Shown: positions 52,677 to 63,849 of the stretch, one piece after another | How positions within the stretch are numbered: position 1 is the first letter of the stretch | Layout: each line of letters opens with the position of its first letter | Assembly: GCF_048128805.1 (NCBI RefSeq) | Contig: NC_136019.1 | Span: forward strand, 16,756,881 to 16,820,880 | Length of the DNA stretch: 64,000 nucleotides | Reading direction: 5' to 3' | DNA from: Centroberyx gerrardi | Taxonomy: Eukaryota > Chordata > Actinopteri > Beryciformes > Berycidae | Made by a program: the position numbers and the translations under genes | Notes under the pieces: generated by a model | Told to the model about the DNA's origin: nothing | Databases searched by the model: none | Seen by the model: only the letters and a program-made list of their open reading frames with translations

Positions 52677-53923
52677 ATGATGTCAGCTTATCTGCTGCTA
52701 GCCCTGCTGACCTCCATGGTGACCCCTGGGGCTCCCAGCGTCGACCCCTCTTCTTTCAGGGACTGTGCCAACTTCCTGTATCATCAGCAGGCGCCGACGG
52801 GCATCAAGGCCCAGGGGCTTCAGAAGATCTGCCAGCACTACAGTGACCAGCCGCGCTACGCCACCCTGTATGATGGCGTCCGCAGGGTGCCGCTGTACTC
52901 TGCCTACACCTTCAAACGCTCCACCGGGGACTCCATGGATGGCTTGCCCTGGATGTACGAGCCTCAGGTACAGGTGGCTTTTCTGTCTATATCAAGGGCC
53001 AAGCTTCTGTGTTCCTGTTTCTGTGGGTAATTGGAGAAGAGAATTGACCCTGACAGCAAGTACAAAGAACAAGGCTCAACGGTGCTTTGGCTGGAGAGTT
53101 TACGATTATTACTGTGAAGACTCTTGATAACCACAGTGCCACAACTGCCTGTGTAATGAACGGGCCTCATTGTTTCTGTAAGATACATCTCCTGCTGCAG
53201 TTAAGTCAAACACTGTGTCAATGATGCTCATTCTCTCCCTCTTTGGTCTATTGCTTTGTCAATAAAACTTGTCTCTCTCCCTCGCTCTCTCTCCCTATCG
53301 CCATCATTTCTCCCTCCATTTCTCCCTCCTAACTCCTCCAGTTGACCAGTGGATCTGCTGGAGGTAACATGCAGCCCTTCCCCATGGCTGCTGGGACTCT
53401 CCAGAGCCTGGAAGAGAGCCAGGCGGTGCTGGCTGACTACTCAGACTCCATTGTCCTCCAGCGGGGCCAACTGAACCCCGACCAGCACCAGTCCAGCCCA
53501 GGGGACAAAGCCTCCACCTACACCTTGACCAATGTGGTGCCTCTGGCTAATGAATTTCTGCACCTCCATTGGCTGCCATATTTGCACAACATCCGCTTAC
53601 GCCTCAATAACTACTGCCGAGGCACCGCATATGTAATCACCGGAATGACTACCATGGGTCATACTATACGTAGAGGCAATGTCAACCGATTGGCTGTGCC
53701 CAAACACCTTTGGTCGGCCTACTGCTGTCCCATCTTTGACCCCTCTATGCCCTATGAACTCCGGTACAAGTTCCCAACATATGCGGCCTATGGCCTTAAT
53801 GATGTTACTGACAACTTTGTTACAGAGACATCAACCCAAGGAGTTGAAGCTCTGGTGAAGAGAGAGATGGATGTAGATCAAAACTTTAAACTGTTTGATG
53901 GAAACTGTGTTCCTCAGGTGTGA
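52677..53923 (+). CDS. ENDOD1-like secreted nuclease, copy 2 (catalytic His replaced by Gln)
   Basis: Exon 1 is 52677-52967 (donor CAG|GTACAG) and exon 2 is 53342-53923 (acceptor CTCCTCCAG). Phase is 0, about 290 residues. The signal peptide starts MMSAYLLLALLTSMVTPGA. Exon 1 has FRDCANFLYHQQAPTGI, PRYATLYD and WMYEPQ. Exon 2 has MQPFPM, ESQAVLADY, LQRGQLNPDQHQ, YTLTNVVPL, YVITGMT and WSAYCCP. The RGH motif reads RGQ (codon 53468-53470), and the Glu/Asp before it is Gln, so this copy departs furthest from the expected active site. The downstream AATAAA is near 54057. Confidence 0.9.
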
Positions 53924-54275
53924 AGACTCTTAGTGGTAGAGTCACAGAGATTAGAGTTTAAATGGGTCATAAATCATGTTAGAGAGAGGGAGGAAAGGTG
54001 AGATTGAGATACCTGTAATGACTTGATGCTACTAGTTTTTATGTAAATGCTCACCAATAAAATTATAACTTTATGTTTGAACAAGGTCTTATTGTTTTAC
54101 TCACTGTCACACTGATAACTCAGTTTCATCCATGCATTCAAGGATTTATGAAATAGCCATTCTAATTGAAACCAGAAGAAGTGTATGATAATATAATAAA
54201 AATAAAAATAAATATATTTGTGATTCATGCAGCATCTCGGCTCAGATACATGATCTCACTTTAGAAAAACCAAAC

Positions 54276-54745
54276 TATAATTTTCATCTTCTGTTTCTCC
54301 TCTAATAGCCTCACAATTGTACAGTGAACACCTTAATCGAGGCATAGGAAACACAGAATCATTACATTACGCTTGCTTGTGCCTCATCAGTCTTCTTTGG
54401 AATAGTTCATACTTGTTAGTATGATTACTTTGTAGCGAGAATGCACACTAACAGATTGTATGTTTTGACAGTGATGGTACTTCATGATTGATCAATTGAT
54501 TTAAAATCATTGAACAGATATTGGTCACCCTGAAACTGTTACAATAAACTCTTGCCTGCTTTGCCTGATTTGCAGTAATAAAGCTTTACAAACTGTTATT
54601 GAGCTGTTATGAAGTTTTCATTCTTCTGACACATTCACTTTTTACAAAATAATACAAATAATACAAACATTTCTGTGATATTATGCTGACTTCTCATGAT
54701 CATTCACAAAAGGAATTAATTCATCAAAAACAGGACATAACATGA
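54276..54745 (+). repeat. Duplicated 3' flank, copy a
   Basis: About 450-470 bp from AATTTTCATCTTCTG... to ...AATTAATTCATC and a further AAAACAGGACATAACATGA. It matches 56535-57030 with few substitutions and small indels. It lies 350 bp beyond the stop of nuclease copy 2. Confidence 0.85.
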
Positions 54746-55323
54746 GGGCCCTTTCAAGTTAACACTGTTTTTCTGAAGTCTGAATAAGTTCTAAAAACAG
54801 CCTTTCCTGTATAGGCATTAAGAATTGTTTTCTGGTTCATGAGTGAGCTGTCAGCTTTTTTCTCCTGTCTGACCCTGCTCTTTTAAAAGAAACCCAATGA
54901 TCACAAGGCCGAAGTTAAGCTGACCCTTTCTACACCTTTATCCACCAATGAGAGAGGCCATAGCACTGTGATGTCCTTGCTATTGGCTGTATAGTTATTG
55001 CAGTAGCCAGCCAGCCGTGGGTGGACCTGCAGAGGTGTAAGGTGTGTATGGTTTTGCATATTGAGTCTCGATTAGAGAGAGCTGAGGATGAAGCCTGTAG
55101 TAGCTATTTACTCAGCTGCTGGTAAAGCCTTTGTGCTCCGCGGGCAGATATAGAAACACATGAAATTATACATAGAAGCTCACAGAGATACACACTTGTA
55201 AAAAGAAGCTTCAGGAACATCAGCGTTGTTTTGGGGGCTCTTCGTCTTCCTTCAGAAATACTCTGCTGACACACATTCAGGACTGCTGTTAACTGGTGTG
55301 ACCTTTTGTAAGCTGTCCCAACC
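54746..55323. other. Upstream region of nuclease copy 3
   Basis: No gene is visible. The region presumably contains the promoter of copy 3. I see no clear TATA box at a convincing distance. Confidence 0.35.
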
Positions 55324-56487
55324 ATGGCATTCTGGGCACAGACGGCCTTCTTGCTGGTCACCACAATAACATCAGTGGTGAGAGGTACTGTGGAGAAGCA
55401 GCTGTCTCCAGAGTGCAGAGAATTCCTGTACATGGGAACGCCGCCGTCAGGGCTGGAGCACCACTCCCTCCAGTTCATCTGTCAACGTTACAACAAGAAG
55501 CCACGCTACGTGACGCTGTACGACACCGTGGACCACATCCCCGTCTACTCTGCCTACACCTTCAAGCGCTCGGATGGGGAGAAGTGTGTGGATGTGCCCT
55601 GGATGTATGAGCCTCAGGTAAAACAAATATGAGGTTAGACAGGGGGAGTTAAGAGGGGAAAGATTACAGAAAGTTCTTTTAACATGAGCAGCAGTGTCAT
55701 CCAGAGGCCATCATTTTTCATCATTGTATTGTAATCATGTCTGTATCGTTAAATGTAAGGATCCGTAAATGTTTCAATTGATGTTAGACCTTATGCAATG
55801 AGATCAGGTCCTCAGACTTCACCTCCCCCCCCCCCCCCCCCCCCCCCCCCTCATTATCTCAATTGTACTGGGTCTGTCTGTCTGCCCACACAGCTATCCA
55901 CATCCTCTGATACAGGCGAGATGCAGCCATTCCCACGTGGCTACATGCATATGAATTTTGAAGATGCCCAGGCAGTTCTGGACGACTACGCAAACGCCGT
56001 CTTCTACGAGCGCGGTGCCCTCAACCCAGATCAACACCAGGCTGACCCCGACGACAAGGCCTCCACCTACACCTTGACCAATATCGTGCCTCTGGTGCCC
56101 GAGTTCAGCGATGACGCCTGGAACAAACAGGAGCATATCATCCGCAAACGGCTAAACAATTACTGTCACGGAACGGCCTACGTGGTCACGGGAATCACCA
56201 CCTCGGGAAAAATGATCCGCCGGGAAAACATCAACCGCGTGGCAGTGCCCACCTACATGTGGTCGGCCTACTGCTGTGTTAACTACGACCACAACGCACC
56301 TTACGATGAGCGCTACAAGTTCCCGTCCTTCGCTCACTATGGCCTCAATGAGAAGGAGAACAACCAGGTGCTGGAAATCTCCATCCAGAAGCTGGAGGAC
56401 TTCCTCAAGAAGTCCACCTTTGTGGACAAGAACTTTCAGATCTTTGTAGACGACTGCATCCCCCCATCCTCCAGTATAGCTCATTAA
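55324..56487 (+). CDS. ENDOD1-like secreted nuclease, copy 3 (catalytic His replaced by Ala)
   Basis: Exon 1 is 55324-55617 (donor CAG|GTAAAA) and exon 2 is 55894-56487 (acceptor CCCACACAG). Phase is 0, about 295 residues. The signal peptide is MAFWAQTAFLLVTTITSVVR. Exon 1 has CREFLYMGTPPSGL, PRYVTLYD and WMYEPQ. Exon 2 has MQPFPRGYMHMNFEDAQAVL, YERGALNPDQHQADPDDKAS, YTLTNIVPL and AYVVTGITTSGKMIRRENINR. RGH reads RGA (codon 56017-56019). The Glu after the tryptophan of WNKQE is kept; it may correspond to the metal-site Glu of the fold. The intron ends in a long poly(C) tract before the acceptor. Confidence 0.9.
55826..55850 (+). repeat. Poly(C) tract in intron of nuclease copy 3
   Basis: About 24 consecutive C residues, 45 bases upstream of the exon 2 acceptor. 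An unstable homopolymer that could also be mis-assembled. Confidence 0.85.
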
Positions 56488-56534
56488 GAAAAATATCTAG
56501 CTATATGTCCGCTGTGTGCCATTGTGCCTTACCC

Positions 56535-57030
56535 ATAATTATCATCTTCTGTTGTTTCTCCTCTAATAGCCTCACAACTGTACAGTGAGCACCTTAATCA
56601 ATCATAGAAAACATAGAATCATTACATTACGTTTGCTTGTGCCTGATAAGTCTTCCTTGGAATAGTTCATACTTGTTAGTATGATTATCGTGTAGTGAGA
56701 ATACACACTAACAGATTGTATGTTTTAACAGTGATGGTACTTTATGATTGATCAATTGAATTAAAATCATTGAACAGATAACGGTCACCCTGAAACTGTT
56801 ACAATAAACTCTTGCCTGCTTTGCCTGATTTGCAGTAATAAAGCTTTACAAACTGTTATTGAGCTGTTATGAAGTTTTCATTCTTCTGACACATTCACTT
56901 TTTACAAAATAATGCAAATAATACAAACATTTCTGTGATATTATGCTGACTTCTAGTGATCATTCACAAAAGGAATTAATTCATCTGAAAGCTGTGTTGG
57001 CTCCATCTAAAAAAACAGGAAACAACATGA
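56535..57030 (+). repeat. Duplicated 3' flank, copy b
   Basis: The second copy of the block at 54276-54745, starting about 50 bp beyond the stop of nuclease copy 3. It includes CAATAAACTCTTGCC and AGTAATAAAGC, which may serve as poly(A) signals. Near its right end it has an extra 26-odd bases (TCTGAAAGCTGTGTTGGCTC...) not in copy a. Confidence 0.85.
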
Positions 57031-58036
57031 CAATAACATCTCACTCACAGAGGCAGAAGACCATATCTGTCTTCCTGTGGTCTCACCCATTATCTCTATA
57101 TCTGTAAAGAATTCACACTTCCCTCTTTATATCTCTGCCTTCTTTTGGTCTATATGAAACAATCACATATAATGCATTATACCACATGCTCTAATGATAA
57201 ATCACCAAGCCTGTCATAGCTTAAAGCTTTTAGAGTCACTGTGAGTCACTTTCCTTCCTCAAGACACACAGCGGACTCTGGATCTTAGGTGTTTTTTTTA
57301 TCAGGTGAAGAGAGCAGAAAGAGAGGGTTGAGGATATGCTGTAGAGATTCAATACTTCTGTTTTCTTTCACCATGGCCAGAGCTAATGCAGGGGTCTGCT
57401 TTGCATCCAGTGAATCTGGAAGAATGGGAGGCAGAGTAGTGTGGAGTTAGGGGATCATAGTCAGCTTCTGTCCTCTGATACACTGATGAGCAATGAAACA
57501 AATTCAGTTTCTCGTTTTCACCCTCTTACTCTCGCTCCCTCTGTCTCAACAGAACCAGAAAACTATGAGATTGAAAGCAAAATAATAATTTTCAGGCCTT
57601 TTGTGTAGAACATAAAGGAGAGGGTAAATTAGCCTACAGTATGTGTATGAGAGACTGTCATGCCTGCTTCATACTTTTCTCTGTAATGCCGTTATCTCAA
57701 AGTGCTCTTAACCACAGATAACATTCACTGCTGTTGAATTTACTGGCACTGCATGTATGGCACTTTGAATATATGAAAAAGGCTTTACAATGGGAGTCCA
57801 GTTTGTTGGAACTACGAATGAAGCAAGAGGGGAAATGATGTTAAGTCTGACAGAGCTGGGACAGAGGTCTTGGCTGCTGTAGCTTGTTAGACAATTCTGG
57901 TAGCGTCGTGTTAAGGTGGGGAAAGAGAAATACAAACGCGTACTTGGAGCAGTAGAGAGGTCCGAAGGCACATAAAGGTTGCGAGATAGTGGAAAACAGA
58001 GCTGCCCTGACGATGCTCATATCAGAAAGTGGCGCC
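57031..58036. other. Upstream region of nuclease copy 4
   Basis: No gene is visible. In-frame ATGs at 57989 and 58013 precede the chosen start of copy 4. A minus-strand open frame here has no recognisable domain. Confidence 0.35.
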
Positions 58037-59539
58037 ATGCCTCTGGCAGCTGTTGTCACCCTGCTGACCTGTGTGTTGCTACAGGGGGCCCGAGCAGGAG
58101 TGGTGGGGGACTTCAACCATGTGGAGCGCTGTAAGGACTCTCTGTACATGGGCACCCCACCGCGAGGCTACCTCAGCAACTCCTTGAAGAAGATCTGCCA
58201 GCACTATGAGGACAAGCCGCGCTATGTCACCCTTTATGACTCCCACAAGCATATCCCCATCTATTGCGCTTATACCTTCAAGAAGTCAGACGGGGAGAAG
58301 AAGGTGGACTTCCCTTGGATGTTTGAGCCCCAGGTGAGTTTTACTATGAAACTTCATTAGGGGTCTAAGTGTTCGTTTGAGTGCAAGTTTTAGTACAAAT
58401 CTAAGTTTCCGTCTGGGTTTTGATCCAAGTCTGAGTAGGCTACATGTATCCACTGTGACCAATTGTGTGGTCTCTGTGTATGTAATTATATTACATACAC
58501 TACACTGTACTATAACACAACTGTGCATTTATGTGTATGCACACTCAGGTGTATTCAACAAGGAAATTATTGTTTTCAGACAAAGAAAACATATTGCATA
58601 AATTCACACCCAACTGCCAGCTTATAAAACCTGAGGAAAAGATATTACTGCTGCTATGGGCAAAAGAGTAAGCTTCAGATAAGCTGCTTTATTGCCCGTG
58701 AATTGGTACAATAAGATCATGTCATATCCCATTCATGTAGACGGTTTAGTATGTAGTTATGCAAATTGTTAACTTGCATTTTTTTTAAATGTGAGTGTAT
58801 GTAAATGTGAGTGTATGTAGTTCTTGTTCGGATGAAGGTGAATAGTTAACTGCTTTTTGTCAACAGTAATCAATTTAGTTTCATCAATGGAAAACTTCAT
58901 AGCTTTCATTCTCATCATCATTGTTTTTCTCACATAATTCTTTCTTTGTCTCTCTAGCTGGCCTCAGACAAGGGCAGCAGTAACATGGAGCCCTTTCCTC
59001 AGTCCTCTCACATGCATATGAACTTCGAGGACACCCAGGCGGTTCTGGAGGACTACGCCGATGTGGTTCTGTATGAGCGTGGCCACCTAAACCCCGACGA
59101 GCACCAGGCTGACCCACTGGACAAGGCTTCCACCTACACCCTGACCAACGTGGTGCCTCAGATCAGGGAGTTCAACATGGGCCCCTGGGCTGAACACCAG
59201 GAACTCATCCGCAAACGCCTCAACAACTACTGCCGGGGCAAGGCCTTTGTGGTCACTGGGGTCACCAGCTCCGGGAACATGATCCGTCGGGACAACCTGG
59301 ACCGGGTGGCTATACCAGAGTACATGTGGTCGGCCTACTGCTGCACTGAGTTTGACCAAAACGCGCCATACTTTGTGCGCTACAAGTTCCCCGTGTTTGG
59401 GTCATATGGGCTCAACGACCGCATCAACAACATCATGGTAGAAGTTCCTCTCAAGAACCTGGAGAAGTTCCTCAAGGGAAGGATGGACGTGGACAAGAAC
59501 TTCCAGATCTTCTACAATGACTGTGTGCCAGATATTTGA
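58037..59539 (+). CDS. ENDOD1-like secreted nuclease, copy 4 (RGH motif intact)
   Basis: Exon 1 is 58037-58333 (donor CAG|GTGAGT) and exon 2 is 58958-59539 (acceptor TCTCTCTAG). Phase is 0, about 292 residues. I chose the ATG at 58037 because MPLAAVVTLLTCVLLQGARA is a clean signal peptide; ATGs at 57989 and 58013 are in frame but would bury it. Exon 1 has CKDSLYMGTPPRGYL, PRYVTLYD and WMFEPQ. Exon 2 has MEPFPQSSHMHMNFEDTQAV, YERGHLNPDEHQAD, STYTLTNVVPQI, FVVTGVTSSGNMIRRDN and WSAYCC. It keeps the catalytic His (codon 59084-59086) and the N-x-x-P-Q pattern typical of active EndoG/Serratia-type nucleases. It is the best candidate for an active enzyme in the array. AATAAA lies near 59703. Confidence 0.92.
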
Positions 59540-60386
59540 GATAAAGTGGGTTTTAGCTATAGTTCTCTAATAATTCTGGTTGATTCTGTGTTAAAAATTC
59601 TTTGCCACATGACTTTAGAGGTTTGGGCTTCTAGCAGTTCAGATAGATACTAATTTGAGAGCAAAATGGAAATGAGATGTGTTGTGAAATGTAATTGCAA
59701 GCAATAAAATGAGGAATTGACTTGACTCTGTCTCATGCAGTTCAATAAAATCCAGTGTCAGTTGATAAAAACTATTCTGCTGTTAGACAATGAAGCTGTT
59801 TTTCTCCATTTGCAGTGCCTCAAGTGAATGAATCCTCTCTAGGTAAGAAATATCCACAGTAGTGGGGCGCTGAACCCTTCTCACTAAAACAATCGTGTCC
59901 TATTTAAATACCAATCCACAGTCTTTGATCACAGAGCTTCATTTGCATATTGCCCTCTGGGTAACAATCTGATGTGGGGTGAAGAAACGCATGGATCTAA
60001 AGCTTTTATGTTCCCAGCTAAGAAAAGAAAAGAAAGAGCATTGTTTAGGTAAATATGTTTAATACATGTCCAAAGAAATATGGGATTTGAGAGAATTTAA
60101 TGGAGCCATATGGAGACATATTAATGATGTAGTGGTTTCTTAGTCCAAATACTTTGTCAATAATGATTCCATCCACATGATGGCACTGCAGCTCCTTTCA
60201 AAACACTGACACTGGCCATACAGTACCAATTTATGTTGTTTGTCTGTGATATTCTGTGATCCTACTCCAGCAGTAAACACTCAGCAGCAATCTACACCAT
60301 GAAATGACACATTTTGCCATAATACAGATTAATTAATTCATTTGTGGATCTGAAACAGAGATGCCTGAATATGTCATGTTAGTTCA
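59540..60386. other. Convergent spacer between nuclease copy 4 and ufsp1
   Basis: Holds the poly(A) signals of copy 4 (near 59703 and 59745) and presumably the ufsp1 3' UTR. No gene is seen. Confidence 0.45.
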
Positions 60387-61157
60387 CTATCCCTTTTGGG
60401 CTGTCTGAGGCAGACATAGGTTATAAAATGACGACTGATCCAGAGACGACACTCTTTTCCACGCCACCCATCCTCGCCTCTGCACCTCTGCCTTGTCCAG
60501 TGGACATCCGTAGTAGTGAGGGTCGACGACTAGCACATAGCTGCCCTTATCCCCAGTGCACACCCCTATTATCCCTTTAGACGAGTTGTCCCTGTCCCCT
60601 CCCATCATGACTGGAGACCCGTGCTTCTGGTAGTGCAGATGGAGCTCTTCCACTGCCACCTGCTCCAGCTCTGCCCCTCCACCCCTAACATGAACGACCT
60701 TGCAGGGAACATCATAGAAGTAGTCAAGGACCAGGGAAGCTTCAAATGTCCCTATCCACTCCCTGGAACCTGAAAACGAGGCCGGCTTGTCCCCCATGGA
60801 GACCAAGGCTTGCTGGATCTCGGGCAGGCTTGGTGGGGGCCTGCATTGGCCCTTGGGTGGGGACCAGTTGTGGCACAGCCAGGAAGCCATTGTCTGTGTG
60901 GTGCGGTAGCCACATCCCCAGCCTCTGTCGTCTTGCCCATCGCAGCCATAATGGAAGTAGAGGCACTCTCCTTTTATCAAGGAACATTTCAGAGGGTCTG
61001 CAATTGGGCTAGGGAGACCAGTGTGGACGCTCTTCAGTAAAGTTTTGGTCCAGTTTGTGTTACCGGTCTTCTTCATAATCTTCTCCTCTCCAACTGTATT
61101 CTCTCCCCAGTCAATCTCCTCCTCAGTACCTTCTGCTCCTGTGACCTTTTTATCCAT
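60387..61157 (-). CDS. ufsp1: UFSP1, UFM1-specific cysteine protease
   Basis: UFSP1 is a peptidase of family C78 that trims the UFM1 precursor and removes UFM1 from targets. A single uninterrupted frame of 256 residues starts at ATG 61157 (MDKKVTGAEGTEEE). Upstream codons in frame are non-ATG. The catalytic Cys is in DRGWGCGYRTTQTM and the catalytic Asp and His are in VVDPHYYGCPL. EWIGTFEASLVLDYFY and SPVMMGGDRDNSSKGIIGV also match the family. The product is longer at the N-terminus than the 217-residue human form that I recall, adding a roughly 40-residue acidic leader. It lies head to head with the ZP gene. In human, UFSP1 and GIGYF1 share chromosome band 7q22, supporting the synteny reading. 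Confidence 0.95.
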   Translation of the reverse strand: MDKKVTGAEGTEEEIDWGENTVGEEKIMKKTGNTNWTKTLLKSVHTGLPSPIADPLKCSLIKGECLYFHYGCDGQDDRGWGCGYRTTQTMASWLCHNWSPPKGQCRPPPSLPEIQQALVSMGDKPASFSGSREWIGTFEASLVLDYFYDVPCKVVHVRGGGAELEQVAVEELHLHYQKHGSPVMMGGDRDNSSKGIIGVCTGDKGSYVLVVDPHYYGCPLDKAEVQRRGWVAWKRVSSLDQSSFYNLCLPQTAQKG

Positions 61158-61849
61158 TATCACAGTTTGTCCCTACCAGCGAACCGCGCACACATTTCGC
61201 ATTTAGCCTAATGTATTTACGAAATAAAAAAAAAACCAACTAGCTTTTCACAGTTGTTTGGTGTTACTGCAATCGATGTCCCTCTATGCACTTGCAATAA
61301 CGGTTCAGTTCCGCTTTGTATTGTTCCCACTGTTGGTGCTGCCTTCAGTGGCTCTTCGTCAGCTCCAACTTCTGAGTGAAACAGTCGTAAATACAACTTG
61401 TAGCGCTTTTGGTCGAAAATAACAACATGGACCCTGTAACAAAAGTAGTTTTTTGGTGGCTGTTGTTTTATTTTATAAATGAAGTGGTTCACAGCTAGCT
61501 GCAGCGGCAGAATGAAGAGGAGAAAATGCGCATCAGGCATGTAATTGATGTTTTAATTAATTCATTGGTCAAAATATGTTGTGTCTCCATCGTATTTGCC
61601 ATCAGTTGTTGACATTGCTTGCATGCTCCCTAAACACTACATCTTGGCAACTCGGTTATCATAGAAAATCACAATATTCCCAGTCGTATTCACTGTTGGA
61701 TTGCTTATGTATGATCAAGTCGGAAATACAATATTTCCGCCAGCACATGAAGGCAGCATACTCGCCATCCAGCTGCACGTGTACACAACACAACACACCT
61801 GTAAATGTGTTTACGCTAATGACCTTTAACGTTTCTTTTCTCAACAAAA
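61158..61849. promoter_or_regulatory. Divergent promoter interval between ufsp1 and the ZP gene
   Basis: 692 bp separate the two start codons, so the two 5' regions probably share this interval. No TATA box or clear oocyte element was pinned down. Only short, unrecognised open frames occur. Confidence 0.45.
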
Positions 61850-63849
61850 ATGGCGACCAAGTTAAAATATACAAATTCCCTCTACTATTTGATGGTTTCG
61901 CAGTGTCTGTGCGGCGTTTCTTTTGCAAAGGAAAGTGCTTTACAAACTCTGGACGAGGTTGGACTTGTAGTAAAATGTGAAGAAGTCAAAATGAGAATAA
62001 CCGTGAAGCGACAGTTTTTCGAAGAGAGGCGTATCCCGTTCACACATGAATATCTTCGACTGGGAGAAAACTCAACACATGGCTCCTGCAGACCCGTTTC
62101 AGAGGGACCCGTGTCTGCATCTGAAATGGTCATCTATGCTGGACTACAAGAATGTGGGACTGAGTCCAGAGTAAGACCAGGGGGGTAAAATGAGAGTATA
62201 ACGGGTGTAAGGGCAGGGATACCCCGGTTAAAATGAAAGGCGGCGGCCTGGCTGTAGTCACTGTCCACATTCTGACACGTGACTGCTGAAGACAAGACAA
62301 ATTCAAAACCTCATGGGAATTTAAGAATGAAACACAATGTCTAATTTATGGCATAGGATTTTATAAGACTGTAGAATTCCCTAGGGTATTTAGCCTTAAA
62401 TCAGTACTTGTATCCATATTTTAATCTACACAACAGCGCCTCCCTCTGGTCCCTCTGACCACCTTAGCATCTGAGTTTGGCCTTTGCCATCATAATCCAA
62501 AATGAGTAGCCAATGGGTGCTGAGAACTTGTGAATACTGTTGAATTTTCTCATTCATTCATTAATTCATCCATTCATTCATTGATACTTGTTAATATCCA
62601 GGTTCACGGGGAGTGGCTTGTCTATTCCAACCAGCTGGTGCTGTTTCCTGCTGTGATTCCCATCTCTAGAGGCGGTCTGATAGTCAGAGGGGCAACCACT
62701 GTTGTACCTATTGAGTGCCATTATAAGAGGTGAGGCGGATGCCACATTAGTGTATGAAATCCTATGTGTACCTACAGAATAATCAGAACACAATCATTTC
62801 TCTTTATTAAGGTTACTTTACATTTTATAGGAACAAAGTTGTAGTTGCAACTTTTTTTCAACTGCAGTCTAATGTTGAATATTGCATTATATTACTTTTT
62901 TTTTTTTTTACCTATTACCAGTAACTGGCTACCAACTGTCTACCCCTCTGTCTACCACAGGTTAAACCAAATTTAACCTGTGCTTTTCTCTCTGTGGCAG
63001 CACAGAAAGCAGAGAGTGAGTGGAGAGCCTGTAACCCCGACCTGGCTGCCCATGACCTCCACTATCAGTGCCTTTGGCCTGCTGCACTTCTCCCTTCATA
63101 CCATGACAGGTGAAACTACTATCTGACTGTAGCTAAGCTCAGAGATTTCCCTGACAACAGTAAAATGCAGCAGTAGTGCTTGTACTTGGAATGCAGCTGA
63201 ATCTGGGACTGAAAAAAAGAATAGAGAAATGAATATCTGCCTATCCTCCTTTGTAGATGACTGGACCTCTCCACGTAGTTCATCAGTGTACCAGCAGGGG
63301 GAGGTAGTGTTTCTGGAGGCCAGCGTCGTTGCCCCTCTGCACCCTCCTCTCAGGATCTATGTCGACTCCTGTGTCGCTACGCTGAAGCCTGACCCTCTCT
63401 CCTTGCCCAACTACATGTTTATCACTAACCATGGGTCAGTCAGAGGACGTGACTGACTGACCCAAATTTGACCATGGGTCAGTCAGAGGACGTGACTGAC
63501 CCATGGTCAAATTTGAGTGAAAACAATACTGATTTATGGATTTTATACACAATTTAGTGGCTACTTCACTCCAAAGTTTGCTTATGGCACAGTGACCTCA
63601 TCCAAGATTTCAAATGTAAACTGAAATCTGTGCTTTAAACAAATCTACACCAAGTGGTGGGACACACATCACGACTATGTTTCACGCAGTTCACTGGGAT
63701 CATGCAAGTGTGTGTTGCTCCTCCGTTACAGATGTCTTATGGACAGTGTAGTGCCAAAGTCGTCCTCTAAATTCCTTCCGAGGGAGCAAGATAACAGACT
63801 GCGCTTCAGCGTCCAGGCCTTTCACTTCAGCCAGGAGTCTGGAGACCAG
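61850..63849 (+). CDS. ZP3-like egg-coat glycoprotein (5' part, runs off right edge)
   Basis: A ZP-domain protein of the vertebrate egg envelope. Exons are 61850-62170, 62602-62729, 63006-63109, 63257-63434 and 63732-63849, all in phase, with more beyond the window. The third exon must start at 63006 (GCACAG|AAAGC); the earlier AG gives a stop. The N-terminus is signal-like (NSLYYLMVSQCLCGVSFA). The ZP-N half has VGLVVKCEEVKMRITVKR, FTHEYLRLGE, SCRP and LQECGTESR. Then come VVPIECHYKR, PTWLPM, LHFSLHTMTDDWTSPRSSS, LRIYVDSCVAT, NHGCLMDS and LRFSVQAFHF. Cysteine order and the PIECHYKR phrase fit ZP3 rather than ZP1/2/4. A domain close to the signal, without a Q-rich leader, suggests one of the several teleost ZP3 paralogues; which one is not clear. 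Confidence 0.88.
63428..63500 (+). repeat. 30-bp direct repeat duplicating the ZP exon 4 donor
   Basis: 63428-63457 and 63471-63500 are identical, starting ACCATGGGTCAGTCAGAGG. The first copy contains the in-phase donor CATGG|GTCAGT at 63434/63435; the second repeats that donor 43 bases later. Confidence 0.95.
63463..63515. repeat. Perfect palindrome, 23-bp arms and 7-bp loop
   Basis: The left arm 63463-63485 (CAAATTTGACCATGGGTCAG and TCA) is the exact reverse complement of 63493-63515, with GAGGACG between. In RNA it would fold to a strong hairpin. It lies 28 bases beyond the donor of the fourth ZP exon. Confidence 0.95.

Noticed and set aside
60746-61040. Plus-strand frames opposite ufsp1
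   Set aside because: Antisense shadows of the conserved ufsp1 coding sequence.
61576-61980. 134-codon plus-strand frame overlapping the ZP first exon
   Set aside because: A different frame from the ZP signal peptide and ZP-N domain; no domain of its own.
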